Positions 37,345 to 45,182 of a stretch of DNA of 64,000 nucleotides are shown here, one piece after another (within the stretch, counting starts at the first letter, position 1; each line of letters starts with the position of its first letter). The stretch comes from Streptomyces sp. ADI96-02. Its GTDB lineage: Bacteria; Actinomycetota; Actinomycetes; Streptomycetales; Streptomycetaceae. The notes under the pieces are model-generated. The model made no database searches and was not told where the DNA came from. It worked only from the letters and a program-made list of their open reading frames with translations. The stretch lies in the NCBI RefSeq assembly GCF_003846185.1, contig NZ_ML123034.1, positions 2,448,248-2,512,247 on the forward strand. Direction: 5' to 3'. The translations under genes and the position numbers were made by a program.

Positions 37345-38433
37345 ATGGATACCCAGCACGATACCTCCCTGGGCCACGCCCTGACCGGGATTCCCGGGCC
37401 TCTCCCGCCCTCCGGCGTCATCCACCTCGCCGTCCCGCACACCGGCCGCTTCACGGTCGTCGGGAACCACCTCGCCCAGCACGCCGAACTGTCGCTCACC
37501 GCGATCGGGCTCGCCGTGCACATCCAGTCGCTGCCGACCGGCGCTCCGGTGGGCGTCAAACGCCTGGCAGGCCGCTTCCCCGAGGGCGAGATCCGCATCG
37601 CCGCCGCCCTGCGCGAGCTGGAGGCCCACGGCTATCTGCACCGCGTCCGGTTACGCCTGCCCAACGGCCGGGTCGTCACGCGCACGGTGTCCTGCAACCG
37701 GCCGGACGCGATACGCGCGGCGACTCCGGGGCGACCGGCGGCCGTACGCGCGGCGGCGTGCCCGGCGGCCGTACGCCGCCCGGCCCCGGACGCGATACGC
37801 GCGGCGGCATGCCCAGTGCCCGTACGCCAGCCGGCCCCGGTCGCCCCGAAGCCGCCGCTCGGGGCGGAGGCCACCGAGACGCGCGAGGAGCCCGCGATGA
37901 CCGCTCCCGCTCCTGCTCCCCCTCCCGCTTCCGCTCCCTCCGCCCCTGAGCCCGCTCGCGTACCGGAGCACCCCCCGGCTCCGGTTCTCCTACCGGCTCC
38001 CACCGCGCCCAGGCCGCCGCTCGCCCCGCTGCCCCAGCCGCACGAGCTGACCCCGGATCTGCACCGGACGGCCACGGCGCTGCTCGCCGACCTCCGCCGC
38101 CGGGCCCCGCAACTCGTGCTCTCCGAGGCCGATGTGGACCGCCTGGCCCCCGGCGTGGCCGCCTGGATCGAACGTGACGCGCATCCCGACACGATCCGGC
38201 ACGCCCTCACCACCGACCTCCCGCAGCCGTTGAACCACCCGGCGAGGCTCCTCAGACACCGCCTCACGGCCCTCCTGCCGCCCCCGCTCCCCAGCACCCA
38301 GGACCTCACACCGCCCCGCCGGGCTCCGGCCGCCAGCCCCTTCCAGACCTGCGACGGCTGCGAGCGGGCCTTCCGCTCCCACCGCCCCGGCCACTGCCGC
38401 GACTGCCGCGACCGGAACGGGGAAGCGGCGTAG
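37345..38433 (+). CDS. winged-helix-turn-helix protein with C-terminal zinc ribbon
   Basis: A 362-residue protein from ATG 37345; the frame is open to 37207, but that part forms an RNA hairpin. Residues about 15-115 are a helix-turn-helix domain (TGRFTVVGNHLAQHAELSLTAIG, GEIRIAAALRELEAHGYLHRVR) like plasmid and conjugation regulators. The middle is Ala/Pro/Arg-rich with repeated DAIRAA and PAAVR blocks. Residues about 225-310 are a second helical domain. The end has CDGC and CRDC pairs (about 337-355), a probable zinc ribbon. The function is unknown; DNA binding is likely. Confidence 0.8.
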   Translation: MDTQHDTSLGHALTGIPGPLPPSGVIHLAVPHTGRFTVVGNHLAQHAELSLTAIGLAVHIQSLPTGAPVGVKRLAGRFPEGEIRIAAALRELEAHGYLHRVRLRLPNGRVVTRTVSCNRPDAIRAATPGRPAAVRAAACPAAVRRPAPDAIRAAACPVPVRQPAPVAPKPPLGAEATETREEPAMTAPAPAPPPASAPSAPEPARVPEHPPAPVLLPAPTAPRPPLAPLPQPHELTPDLHRTATALLADLRRRAPQLVLSEADVDRLAPGVAAWIERDAHPDTIRHALTTDLPQPLNHPARLLRHRLTALLPPPLPSTQDLTPPRRAPAASPFQTCDGCERAFRSHRPGHCRDCRDRNGEAA

Positions 38434-38482
38434 GGCCTGCCGTCAGCCTGCCGAGTCCGGCCATGGAGAGGGAGGCGGACCG

Positions 38483-38539
38483 ATGAGTTCTCGCCCGGCG
38501 CGCCGTCAGTACAACCGTAGGAGCAAGACCCGAGAGTAA
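38483..38539 (+). CDS. possible 18-residue basic peptide
   Basis: ATG 38483 has GGAGG nine bases upstream and encodes MSSRPARRQYNRRSKTRE (seven Arg or Lys). A 7-codon frame starting at 38463 ends in an overlap (ATGA) with it. It sits in the 159-bp spacer before the DHFR-like gene. It could be a real small protein, a leader peptide, or chance. Confidence 0.3.
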   Translation: MSSRPARRQYNRRSKTRE

Positions 38540-38592
38540 GGCGGACGCCCGGCGGCGACCGGGCCCGCCGCGACCCACCCAGGAGACCACTG

Positions 38593-39165
38593 ATGCGCAC
38601 CCTGATCAGCACCGCCTTCGTCTCACTCGACGGCGTCATGGAGGCCCCGGGCGGCGAGCCCGGCTACCGGAATGCGGGGTGGACGTTCAAGGACGTGGAA
38701 TTCCTCCCCGAGGCGTACGCCATCAAGGGCCGGGAGCAGGAGGAGGCCACAGCGCTGCTGCTGGGCCGGGCCAGCTACGAGGCGTTCAGTCCGGTCTGGC
38801 CGGGCATGCCGGAGTTCGCGGAGTACAAGGAGATGCCGAAGTACGTCGTCTCCGCCTCGCTGACCGAAAACGACCTGGTGCCGGACTGGGGCGCGACCAC
38901 GATCCTGCGTTCGCTCGACGAGGTCGCCGCGCTGAAGGAGACCGAGGGGGGCCCGATCATCGTGCACGGCAGCGCGGCCCTGAACCGGGCCCTCTCGGAC
39001 GCCGGCCTGATCGACCGGTACCACCTGCTCGTCTTCCCGCTCCTGCTCGGCGCGGGCAAGCGGCTGTTCAGCGACACGGACAAGGACGCCCAGAAGCTGC
39101 GGCTGGTCGAGCACGAGGCGTACGCGAACGGCATCCAGAAGAACGTCTTCGACGTGGTCCGCTGA
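38593..39165 (+). CDS. dihydrofolate reductase / RibD C-terminal family protein
   Basis: A 190-residue protein from ATG 38593 with AGGAG upstream. The fold is that of RibD_C: MRTLISTAFVSLDGVMEAPGG at the start, ALLLGRASYEAFSPVWPG, PKYVVSASL, GGPIIVHGSAALNRALSDAGLIDRYHLLVFPLLLGAGKRLF. Such stand-alone proteins are probably NADPH-dependent reductases; the substrate is unknown. It is not linked to folate or riboflavin genes here. Confidence 0.9.
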   Translation: MRTLISTAFVSLDGVMEAPGGEPGYRNAGWTFKDVEFLPEAYAIKGREQEEATALLLGRASYEAFSPVWPGMPEFAEYKEMPKYVVSASLTENDLVPDWGATTILRSLDEVAALKETEGGPIIVHGSAALNRALSDAGLIDRYHLLVFPLLLGAGKRLFSDTDKDAQKLRLVEHEAYANGIQKNVFDVVR

Positions 39166-39309
39166 CGCGTCGCGCGCTGTGGGGCCGGAAACCACGCCCG
39201 ACGGGTCTCGGGGCCGTCTGCCGGGGCCGCTCCGGCCCTCTTGACGACCCACCTTCCGAGGGCGAGGGTCGTGCAACAAGTCACACCATGTTCGACGCGG
39301 GAGGTCGCC

Positions 39310-39558
39310 ATGTCCTTACTGTTCTTCGGCAAGGACCCCGACACGGACGAGGACCACTGCCCCACCGTGTGGGTGGACGATCAGAACGCTGACCTGGTCT
39401 TTCAGGGGTGGAAAGCCGACGACGGGACAGAGAGGGAGTGTCTTGAGGCCGGCCCGATCCCGGATACCGAAGCCGTCATCCGGATTCCCGCCCGGATGGT
39501 GGAGCAGATCAGGAGGGCGTGCGATGCCGCAGAACGCTCAGCAGCCGAGCTTCGCTGA
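39310..39558 (+). CDS. small hypothetical protein, first gene of the DUF6879/XRE block
   Basis: An 82-residue acidic protein from ATG 39310: it begins MSLLFFGKDPDTDEDHCPTV and ends in a basic amphipathic helix (RMVEQIRRACDAAERSAAELR). Not recognised as a named family. It overlaps the DUF6879 gene by 35 nt, which strongly supports joint expression. Proteins of this kind commonly accompany DUF6879 in actinomycetes, in my recollection. Confidence 0.7.
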   Translation: MSLLFFGKDPDTDEDHCPTVWVDDQNADLVFQGWKADDGTERECLEAGPIPDTEAVIRIPARMVEQIRRACDAAERSAAELR

Positions 39559-40045
39559 GTGCATCCGGGACACGGACCACTCGGCGGTCCACATGGAGAT
39601 GCGCGACGACTACGGCGACAACGAGCGGTTTGCGGCATGGCGACGTGGTGAACGGATCGACTGGGACGAGCGGTCGTCATGGTGGCGAGGATTTCACGAT
39701 CAGATCGCCGATACGGTGGGGCGCGGTGTATCCATCCGTCGGGTCAGGATCATCAGCGAGCCGGTATCCGAATACATTCGTTGGGAGCACTACATGACCC
39801 GGGCCAACCGCGCCGCCGGCGAGCAGGTCCGATGGGTGCCCCGGCGTCTCGCCTCGGACCTCCTGCTCCCTTGCAATGACTATTGGCTCTTCGACGACCG
39901 GCTGGCAAGGGTGCACCACTTCGCCGGGGATGGTTCGCTCGTATCGGATGATTTCACTTCGGAGTCGCACATCCTGAAACTGTTCGCAGCTTCGTTCGAA
40001 TCCGCGTGGGAGCGCGGCGTCCCCCACGAGGAATACCAGGTCTGA
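39524..40045 (+). CDS. DUF6879 family protein
   Basis: A 173-residue protein from ATG 39524 with AGGAGGG upstream. The family pattern is visible: SFAECIRDTDHSAVHMEMRDDY, then RRVRIISEPVSEYIRWEH, then the C-terminal DYWLFDD and RVHHFAGDGSLV segments. DUF6879 proteins are small cytoplasmic proteins of unknown function, usually adjacent to XRE/DUF5753 regulators, and are suspected partners (toxin-like or signalling). It is followed after 28 nt by such a regulator. Confidence 0.88.
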   Translation: MPQNAQQPSFAECIRDTDHSAVHMEMRDDYGDNERFAAWRRGERIDWDERSSWWRGFHDQIADTVGRGVSIRRVRIISEPVSEYIRWEHYMTRANRAAGEQVRWVPRRLASDLLLPCNDYWLFDDRLARVHHFAGDGSLVSDDFTSESHILKLFAASFESAWERGVPHEEYQV

Positions 40046-40073
40046 TCCGTCCACATCACCCATCAGTCGATTC

Positions 40074-40922
40074 ATGCCTTCGTCTCCCTTCTCCAGTACC
40101 CAGGCGGCCCGCGAGTCCGTGGCCGCACGGCTCAAGGATCTGCGTCTGGACTCCGGCCTGACGATGCAAGGGCTGGCTGATCGGTGCGACTGGAACAAAG
40201 CGAAGACCTCACGCATCGAGGCCGCCAGGACGACCCCCTCTGATGCCGACATCCGGGCTTGGTGCGCGGCCTGCGACGCCGAGGAACAAGCGGCCGACCT
40301 CATCGCCTCCTCCCGCTCCGCAGACTCGATGTACGTCGAGTGGCGACGCACGCAACGCACCGGCCTGCGCAGGCTGCAACAGGCGAACGCCCCCCTGTAC
40401 GAGCGCACGCAGCTCTTCCGCATCTACTGCGCCCGGGTCATGCCCGGTCTTCTCCAGACCCAGGGATACGCCCATGCGCTCCTCTCGCTCATCGCGGATT
40501 TCCGCAACCTTCCGAACGATGTCAGCGAAGCCGCTGCGGCCCGCGTGGACCGGTCGCACATCATCCGTGACGGCCTCCACCGCGTAGTCATACTCATCGA
40601 AGAGGACGTTCTCACCCACCGCATCGGCCACGACGCCGTAATGGCCGGCCAGCTTCGGTACCTGCTGACCGCCATGTCCTATCCGGCCGTCTCGCTCGGC
40701 GTCATCCCCCGATCCAGAAGCCGCGTCATATGGGGCACGGAGACATTCACGATGTTCGATGACAAGCGGGTGCACATCGAGTTGCTGGCCGCGAAGGTCA
40801 CGGTGACGACGCCGACCGAAGTGGAGTTGTATCAGAGGGCTTTCGCCCGGTTGGCCGAGATGGCTGTGTACGGCCCCCGAGCACGATCCCTGATCAGCAG
40901 GGCCATCGACGCTCTCGGCTGA
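40074..40922 (+). CDS. XRE family regulator with DUF5753 (Scr1-like) domain
   Basis: A 282-residue protein from ATG 40074. The N-terminal helix-turn-helix (about 15-70: VAARLKDLRLDSGLTMQGLAD, NKAKTSRIEAARTTPSDADI) is followed by a DUF5753 domain (about 85-280: LFRIYCARVMPGLLQTQGYAHALL, VVILIEEDVLTHRIG, AVSLGVIPRS). It is the likely controller of the block. Tandem TGCAAC repeats lie immediately downstream, in front of the peptide and methyltransferase genes. It is the second XRE/DUF5753 gene within 5 kb. Confidence 0.92.
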   Translation: MPSSPFSSTQAARESVAARLKDLRLDSGLTMQGLADRCDWNKAKTSRIEAARTTPSDADIRAWCAACDAEEQAADLIASSRSADSMYVEWRRTQRTGLRRLQQANAPLYERTQLFRIYCARVMPGLLQTQGYAHALLSLIADFRNLPNDVSEAAAARVDRSHIIRDGLHRVVILIEEDVLTHRIGHDAVMAGQLRYLLTAMSYPAVSLGVIPRSRSRVIWGTETFTMFDDKRVHIELLAAKVTVTTPTEVELYQRAFARLAEMAVYGPRARSLISRAIDALG

Positions 40923-40928
40923 TTGCCC

Positions 40929-40983
40929 TGCAACAAACTGCAACGACGTGGACCGGCAACTTCGCTTTTCCGTAGCGTCGTTG
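40929..40983 (+). promoter_or_regulatory. candidate operator and promoter for the peptide/methyltransferase pair
   Basis: Two direct repeats tgcaac (40929-40934 and 40939-40944) are 10 bp apart, one helical turn. An inverted repeat caacgacg/cgtcgttg lies at 40941-40948 and 40976-40983. A possible promoter is TGGACC (40949-40954), 18 bp, TAGCGT (40973-40978), predicting a start near 40985, at or next to ATG 40986. The XRE regulator encoded just upstream is the obvious candidate ligand. Confidence 0.5.
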
Positions 40984-41090
40984 ACATGACGGATGAGAAA
41001 GTCCCGGCCCGGAATGGAAGAAGGCCGAGATGCGCCACGGTTTCTGACCCGTCACGTCGAATCCCGCGATCAACAGGAAGCGAGTCCGAG

Positions 41091-41207
41091 ATGAGCAAGA
41101 AGGGCGGAAGCCACTCCGGCACGCCGGACACCTCCAGCAGTGACGGCCACCGGGACAAGCCGCCGGGCCCGACCCGGCCGTACGAGCCCCCGCCGAAGAA
41201 GAAGTGA
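41091..41207 (+). CDS. small Asp-Gly-containing peptide, candidate RiPP precursor
   Basis: A 38-residue hydrophilic peptide from ATG 41091: MSKKGGSHSGTPDTSSSDGH, then a Pro/Lys-rich end (YEPPPKKK). ATG 40986 in the same frame would give a 73-residue form and coincides with a predicted transcript start, so the true start is uncertain. The peptide has three Asp residues; Asp18 is followed by Gly, the context most prone to aspartimide formation. The stop is 6 nt before the PIMT-homolog start and forms part of its ribosome binding region. A precursor role is inferred from this coupling. Confidence 0.6.
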   Translation: MSKKGGSHSGTPDTSSSDGHRDKPPGPTRPYEPPPKKK

Positions 41208-41213
41208 GGTCGG

Positions 41214-42320
41214 ATGAGAACACAGCGGCAGCTCGTTCAAGGTCTCCTGGAAAGAGGCGCGTTGCCTCTTGAGTGGCAGGACGCCGTGGCAGCGGTCGAC
41301 CGGGCCCTGTTCATCCCCGAAGTGATCGTGGGCGGTGACTTCGCCGAGGACCCGGAACAGTGGTTGCGGATCGTCTACGCGGACGGTCCGGTCGTCACCC
41401 AGGTCAACGACGGGAGGCCAACGGCCACCGACGCCTTCCGGCTGCACACGTCATCCTCGTCCATGCCGTCGATCATGCTCGAAATGCTCACCCTGCTGGA
41501 TGTGCGCGCCGGGCATCGAGTCCTGGAGATCGGCACCGGAACCGGGTACAACGCCGCATGGCTCTCCCACCGCCTGGGCGAGACCAACGTGACCAGCGTG
41601 GAACTGGACGAGACGGTGCTGGCCCTGGCCAACGGGAATCTGAAACGAGCCGGGTTCCACCCGACGACGATTCTCGGCAACGGCCGCGCCGGTCATCACC
41701 GGGGGGCGCCGTACGAGCGGATCATCTGCACCTGCACCATGCGGGACGTACCGCAGGCGTGGTTGGAGCAGTGCCCGAACGGGCGGATCGTCACCCCGTG
41801 GGGCAGCAGCTTCTTCAGCGGTTCGTTCGCCACGCTGGACGTGGTGGACGGTAAGGCGCGGGGGAGGTTCTCCGGATCTCCGGCCTTCATGTGGGACCGC
41901 ACCCACCGGGGCGGGGCCGGGCGCATCTCGGACCTATACCACGAGGAGGAAGGGGCGAAGGGGGCGACGGACATCGCTCCCCAGAACGTCATCCAGGATG
42001 ATCCGGCGTTCTTCATCGGCCTGAGCATCACCGATGCGTGGTTCCGGTGGTGCGCGGCGGACGACGGCAGCGAGGAGGCCACCCTGTGGTTCTTCTCCGA
42101 TGACGGCACGTCGTGGGCGACCGTGGAATACCTGCCGAACGCGGATGCGTACGAGGTGGAGCAGTACGGCCCCCGGGCCCTGTGGAACGAGGTGCGCGAC
42201 GCCTTCCTGAGGTGGCGCGAGCTCGGGAAGCCGAAACGAGCCCGCTTCGGGCTGTCCGTGGATGGAGACGGTCAGCGGGTGTGGCTGGACGACACCCGTT
42301 GCCTCATCGACCAGCTCTGA
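41214..42320 (+). CDS. protein-L-isoaspartate O-methyltransferase homolog, RiPP-type
   Basis: A 368-residue protein from ATG 41214 with GAGG upstream. Residues about 1-210 match the PIMT fold: the substrate loop HTSSSSMPSIMLEMLTLL (78-95), SAM motif I VLEIGTGTGYNAAWL (103-117), and an acidic VELDE (129-133). Residues about 210-368 are an extra domain absent from housekeeping PIMT (about 210-220 aa). This long architecture is the one used in lanthipeptide, graspetide and imiditide clusters, where the enzyme methylates Asp and drives aspartimide formation. No ATP-grasp ligase or lanthionine synthetase is nearby. It is translationally coupled to the tiny peptide gene. Confidence 0.85.
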   Translation: MRTQRQLVQGLLERGALPLEWQDAVAAVDRALFIPEVIVGGDFAEDPEQWLRIVYADGPVVTQVNDGRPTATDAFRLHTSSSSMPSIMLEMLTLLDVRAGHRVLEIGTGTGYNAAWLSHRLGETNVTSVELDETVLALANGNLKRAGFHPTTILGNGRAGHHRGAPYERIICTCTMRDVPQAWLEQCPNGRIVTPWGSSFFSGSFATLDVVDGKARGRFSGSPAFMWDRTHRGGAGRISDLYHEEEGAKGATDIAPQNVIQDDPAFFIGLSITDAWFRWCAADDGSEEATLWFFSDDGTSWATVEYLPNADAYEVEQYGPRALWNEVRDAFLRWRELGKPKRARFGLSVDGDGQRVWLDDTRCLIDQL

Positions 42321-42339
42321 CCGACGTACGGAGGAAACA

Positions 42340-42404
42340 GCCCCCGGCATCGCTCCGGGGGCCTTGCCGTCTCCGGAAGCCTGCTGAAGGAGGCTTCCGG
42401 AGAC
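42340..42404. terminator. two strong hairpins between convergent genes
   Basis: gcccccgg-7 nt-ccgggggc (42340-42362) is followed by a perfect 14-bp stem (42369-42382 with 42391-42404, 8-nt loop). They separate the methyltransferase (plus) and acyl-CoA dehydrogenase (minus) genes. Confidence 0.8.
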
Positions 42405-42427
42405 GCCGCTGACCTGCGAAGACCCTG

Positions 42428-43594
42428 CTACGGCAGGTTGCGCGCCATCACGATCCGCTGCACCTGGTTCGTGCCCTCGTAGATCTGCGTGATCTTCGCG
42501 TCGCGCATCATGCGCTCCACCGGGTAGTCCCGCGTGTAGCCGTAGCCGCCGAGGAGCTGGACCGCGTCCGTCGTGACCTCCATCGCCACGTCGGAGGCGA
42601 AGCACTTGGCCGCCGCGCCGAAGAAGGTCAGGTCGCCGTCGACGCGCTCGGACTTGGCCGCCGCCGCGTAGGTGAGCTGGCGGGCCGCCTCCAGCTTCAT
42701 CGCCATGTCCGCGAGCATGAACTGGATGCCCTGGAAGTCGGCGATCGGCTTGCCGAACTGCTTGCGCTCCTGGACGTACCCCTTGGCGTAGTCCAGCGCG
42801 CCCTGGGCGATGCCGAGGGCCTGTGCCGCGATGGTGACGCGGGTGTGGTCCAGGGTCTTCATCGCCGTGGCGAAGCCGGTGCCCTCCTCGCCGATCATGC
42901 GGTCGGCGGGGATGCGGACGTTGTCGAGGTAGACCTCGCGGGTCGGGGAGCCCTTGATGCCGAGCTTGCGCTCCGGGGCTCCGAAGGAGACGCCCTCGTC
43001 GGACTTCTCGACGACGAAGGCGGAGATGCCCTTCGAGCGCTTGGTCGGGTCGGTGACGGCCATGACCGTGTAGTACTCGGAGACGCCCGCGTTGGTGATC
43101 CAGCGCTTCACGCCGTTGAGCACCCAGAAGTCGCCGTCGCGCACGGCCTTCGTCTTCATGCCGGCCGCGTCGGAGCCGGCGTCCGGCTCGGAGAGGGCGT
43201 ACGAGAACATCGCGTCGCCCTTGGCGAGCGGGCCCAGGTACTTGCGCTTCAGCTCCTCGGAGCCGGAGAGGATCACGGGGAGCGAGCCGAGCTTGTTGAC
43301 GGCCGGGATGAGGGAGGAGGAGGCGCAGGCGCGGGCCACCTCCTCGATCACGATGACCGTGGCCAGCGCGTCCGCCCCGGCCCCGCCGTACTCCTCCGGA
43401 ACGTGGACGGCGTGCAGGTCCGAGGCGACCAGGGCGTCCAGTGCCTCCTGCGGGAAGCGGCCCTCCTCGTCGACCGCGGCGGCGAAGGGGGCGATCTTCG
43501 ATTCGGCGAGCGAACGGATCGTCTCGCGGAGCATGCCGTGCTCCTCGGACGGACGGTACAGGTCGAAATCGGTCGAACCCGCCAAGACGCTCAC
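42428..43594 (-). CDS. acyl-CoA dehydrogenase
   Basis: A 388-residue flavoenzyme with start GTG 43594 (SVLAGSTDFDLYRPSEEH). Family signatures are YALSEPDAGSDAAGMKTKA (FAD site), WITNAGVSEYYTVMAV, LDHTRVTIAAQALGIAQGALDYA, QFMLADMAMKLEAARQL and the C-terminal QIYEGTNQVQRIVMARNL. The Glu of YEGTNQ is the expected catalytic base. It dehydrogenates acyl-CoA at the alpha-beta position in fatty or branched-chain acid catabolism; chain specificity is not visible. The Shine-Dalgarno sequence is poor. An operator-like sequence lies directly upstream. Confidence 0.95.
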   Translation of the reverse strand: MSVLAGSTDFDLYRPSEEHGMLRETIRSLAESKIAPFAAAVDEEGRFPQEALDALVASDLHAVHVPEEYGGAGADALATVIVIEEVARACASSSLIPAVNKLGSLPVILSGSEELKRKYLGPLAKGDAMFSYALSEPDAGSDAAGMKTKAVRDGDFWVLNGVKRWITNAGVSEYYTVMAVTDPTKRSKGISAFVVEKSDEGVSFGAPERKLGIKGSPTREVYLDNVRIPADRMIGEEGTGFATAMKTLDHTRVTIAAQALGIAQGALDYAKGYVQERKQFGKPIADFQGIQFMLADMAMKLEAARQLTYAAAAKSERVDGDLTFFGAAAKCFASDVAMEVTTDAVQLLGGYGYTRDYPVERMMRDAKITQIYEGTNQVQRIVMARNLP

Positions 43595-43605
43595 TCCCCA
43601 GATGC

Positions 43606-43622
43606 TAACTACCGTTAAGTAA
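43606..43622. promoter_or_regulatory. possible TetR-type operator upstream of acyl-CoA dehydrogenase
   Basis: taactaccgttaagtaa, 11 bp before the GTG start, is AT-rich, partly palindromic and resembles operators of TetR regulators that control acyl-CoA dehydrogenase genes in actinomycetes. No regulator gene is adjacent. This is resemblance only. Confidence 0.35.
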
Positions 43623-43793
43623 CTCAATTTTAGTGCGCAAGCCGCCCGGCGGCCTATGCGGGCGACACGTGAGCTTGGTGACAACGGTCGGGCAAAACAT
43701 CATCAATCCGGCATACGGGGCGGGGAGAAAGTGCGTCCCGGTCCCCGACTATGCTCGATCCGCATCTCCGTCCGTACCTCCCAGGAGCACTCC

Positions 43794-45137
43794 ATGGCCC
43801 TCAGGATCACTGTGATCGGCACCGGCTATCTCGGCGCCACCCATGCCGCCGCCATGGCCGAGCTGGGATTCGAGGTCCTCGGGCTCGACGTCGTACCTGA
43901 GAAGATCGAGCTGCTCTCCCGCGGCCGGGTGCCGATGTACGAGCCGGGCCTGGAGGAGATGCTCCAGAAGCACGTCGTCGGGATCGAGGGCTCCACCGGG
44001 CGGCTGCGCTTCACCACCTCCTGGGAGGAGGTCGGCGCCTTCGGCGACATCCACTTCGTCTGCGTGAACACCCCGCAGAAGCACGGCGAGTACGCGTGCG
44101 ACATGAGCTACGTGGACGCCGCCTTCGAGTCGCTGGCCCCGCTCCTCACCCGGCCCGCCCTGGTCGTCGGCAAGTCCACCGTCCCGGTGGGCTCCGCGGC
44201 CCGCCTCGCCGCCCGCCTCGCCGAGCTGGCCCCGGCGGGCGCCGACGCCGAGCTCGCCTGGAACCCGGAGTTCCTGCGCGAGGGCTTCGCGGTCCGCGAC
44301 ACCCTGCACCCCGACCGGATCGTCGTCGGCGTGCGGAGCGAGGGGGCCGAGAAGCTGCTGCGCGAGGTGTACGCGGTGCCGGTCGCGGAGGGCTCGCCCT
44401 TCGTGGTGACGGACTTCCCGACCGCCGAGCTGGTGAAGACCTCCGCGAACTCCTTCCTCGCCACCAAGATCTCCTTCATCAACGCCATGGCCGAGGTCTG
44501 CGAGGCCGCCGACGGAGACGTCGTCAAGCTCGCCGAGGCCATCGGGCACGACGAGCGGATCGGCTCGAAGTTCCTGCGGGCCGGGATCGGCTTCGGCGGC
44601 GGCTGCCTGCCCAAGGACATCCGGGCGTTCATGGCGCGCGCCGGCGAGCTGGGCGCGGACCAGGCGCTCACCTTCCTCCGCGAGGTCGACTCCATCAACA
44701 TGCGCCGCCGCGGCCACATGGTCGAGCTGGCCCGGGAGGCGGTGGGCGGCGGCTCGTTCCTCGGCAAGCGGGTGGCGGTGCTGGGCGCGGCCTTCAAGCC
44801 CGACTCCGACGACGTACGCGACTCGCCCGCCCTCAACGTCGCCGGGCAGATCCACCTCCAGGGCGGGCAGGTGACCGTCTTCGACCCGAAGGCCATGGCC
44901 AACGCCCGGCGGCTGTTCCCCACGCTCGGCTACGCGGACTCGGCGCTGGAGGCGGTGGGCGGCGCGGACGTGGTGCTGCACCTGACGGAGTGGCGCGAGT
45001 TCCGCGAGCTGGACCCGGCGGAGCTGGGCGCGGCGGCATCCCGCCGGATCATCCTGGACGGCCGCAACGCCCTGGACAGCGCGGCCTGGCGCGGGGCCGG
45101 CTGGACCTTCCGGGCGATGGGCCGTCCGAAGGCGTAG
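43794..45137 (+). CDS. UDP-glucose/GDP-mannose 6-dehydrogenase family protein
   Basis: A 447-residue protein from ATG 43794 with AGGAG upstream. It has an N-terminal NAD domain (RITVIGTGYLGATHAAAMAELG, residues 4-25), a central domain with LAWNPEFLREGFAVRDTLHPDR and the catalytic-Cys motif GIGFGGGCLPKD (about 263-274), and a C-terminal UDP-binding domain (VAVLGAAFKPDSDDVRDSPAL). It most likely oxidises UDP-glucose to UDP-glucuronate for envelope polymers. It is a single gene, divergent from the acyl-CoA dehydrogenase. Confidence 0.93.
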   Translation: MALRITVIGTGYLGATHAAAMAELGFEVLGLDVVPEKIELLSRGRVPMYEPGLEEMLQKHVVGIEGSTGRLRFTTSWEEVGAFGDIHFVCVNTPQKHGEYACDMSYVDAAFESLAPLLTRPALVVGKSTVPVGSAARLAARLAELAPAGADAELAWNPEFLREGFAVRDTLHPDRIVVGVRSEGAEKLLREVYAVPVAEGSPFVVTDFPTAELVKTSANSFLATKISFINAMAEVCEAADGDVVKLAEAIGHDERIGSKFLRAGIGFGGGCLPKDIRAFMARAGELGADQALTFLREVDSINMRRRGHMVELAREAVGGGSFLGKRVAVLGAAFKPDSDDVRDSPALNVAGQIHLQGGQVTVFDPKAMANARRLFPTLGYADSALEAVGGADVVLHLTEWREFRELDPAELGAAASRRIILDGRNALDSAAWRGAGWTFRAMGRPKA

Positions 45138-45182
45138 AGCCCGGGACGGAACAGGGCGCGGCGGAACAGGACAGGGTGCGGC

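Noticed and set aside
41091..42320. FxLD-type lanthipeptide system
   Set aside because: The methyltransferase type would fit, but the small peptide has no FxLD motif and no Cys, and no lanthionine synthetase gene is nearby.
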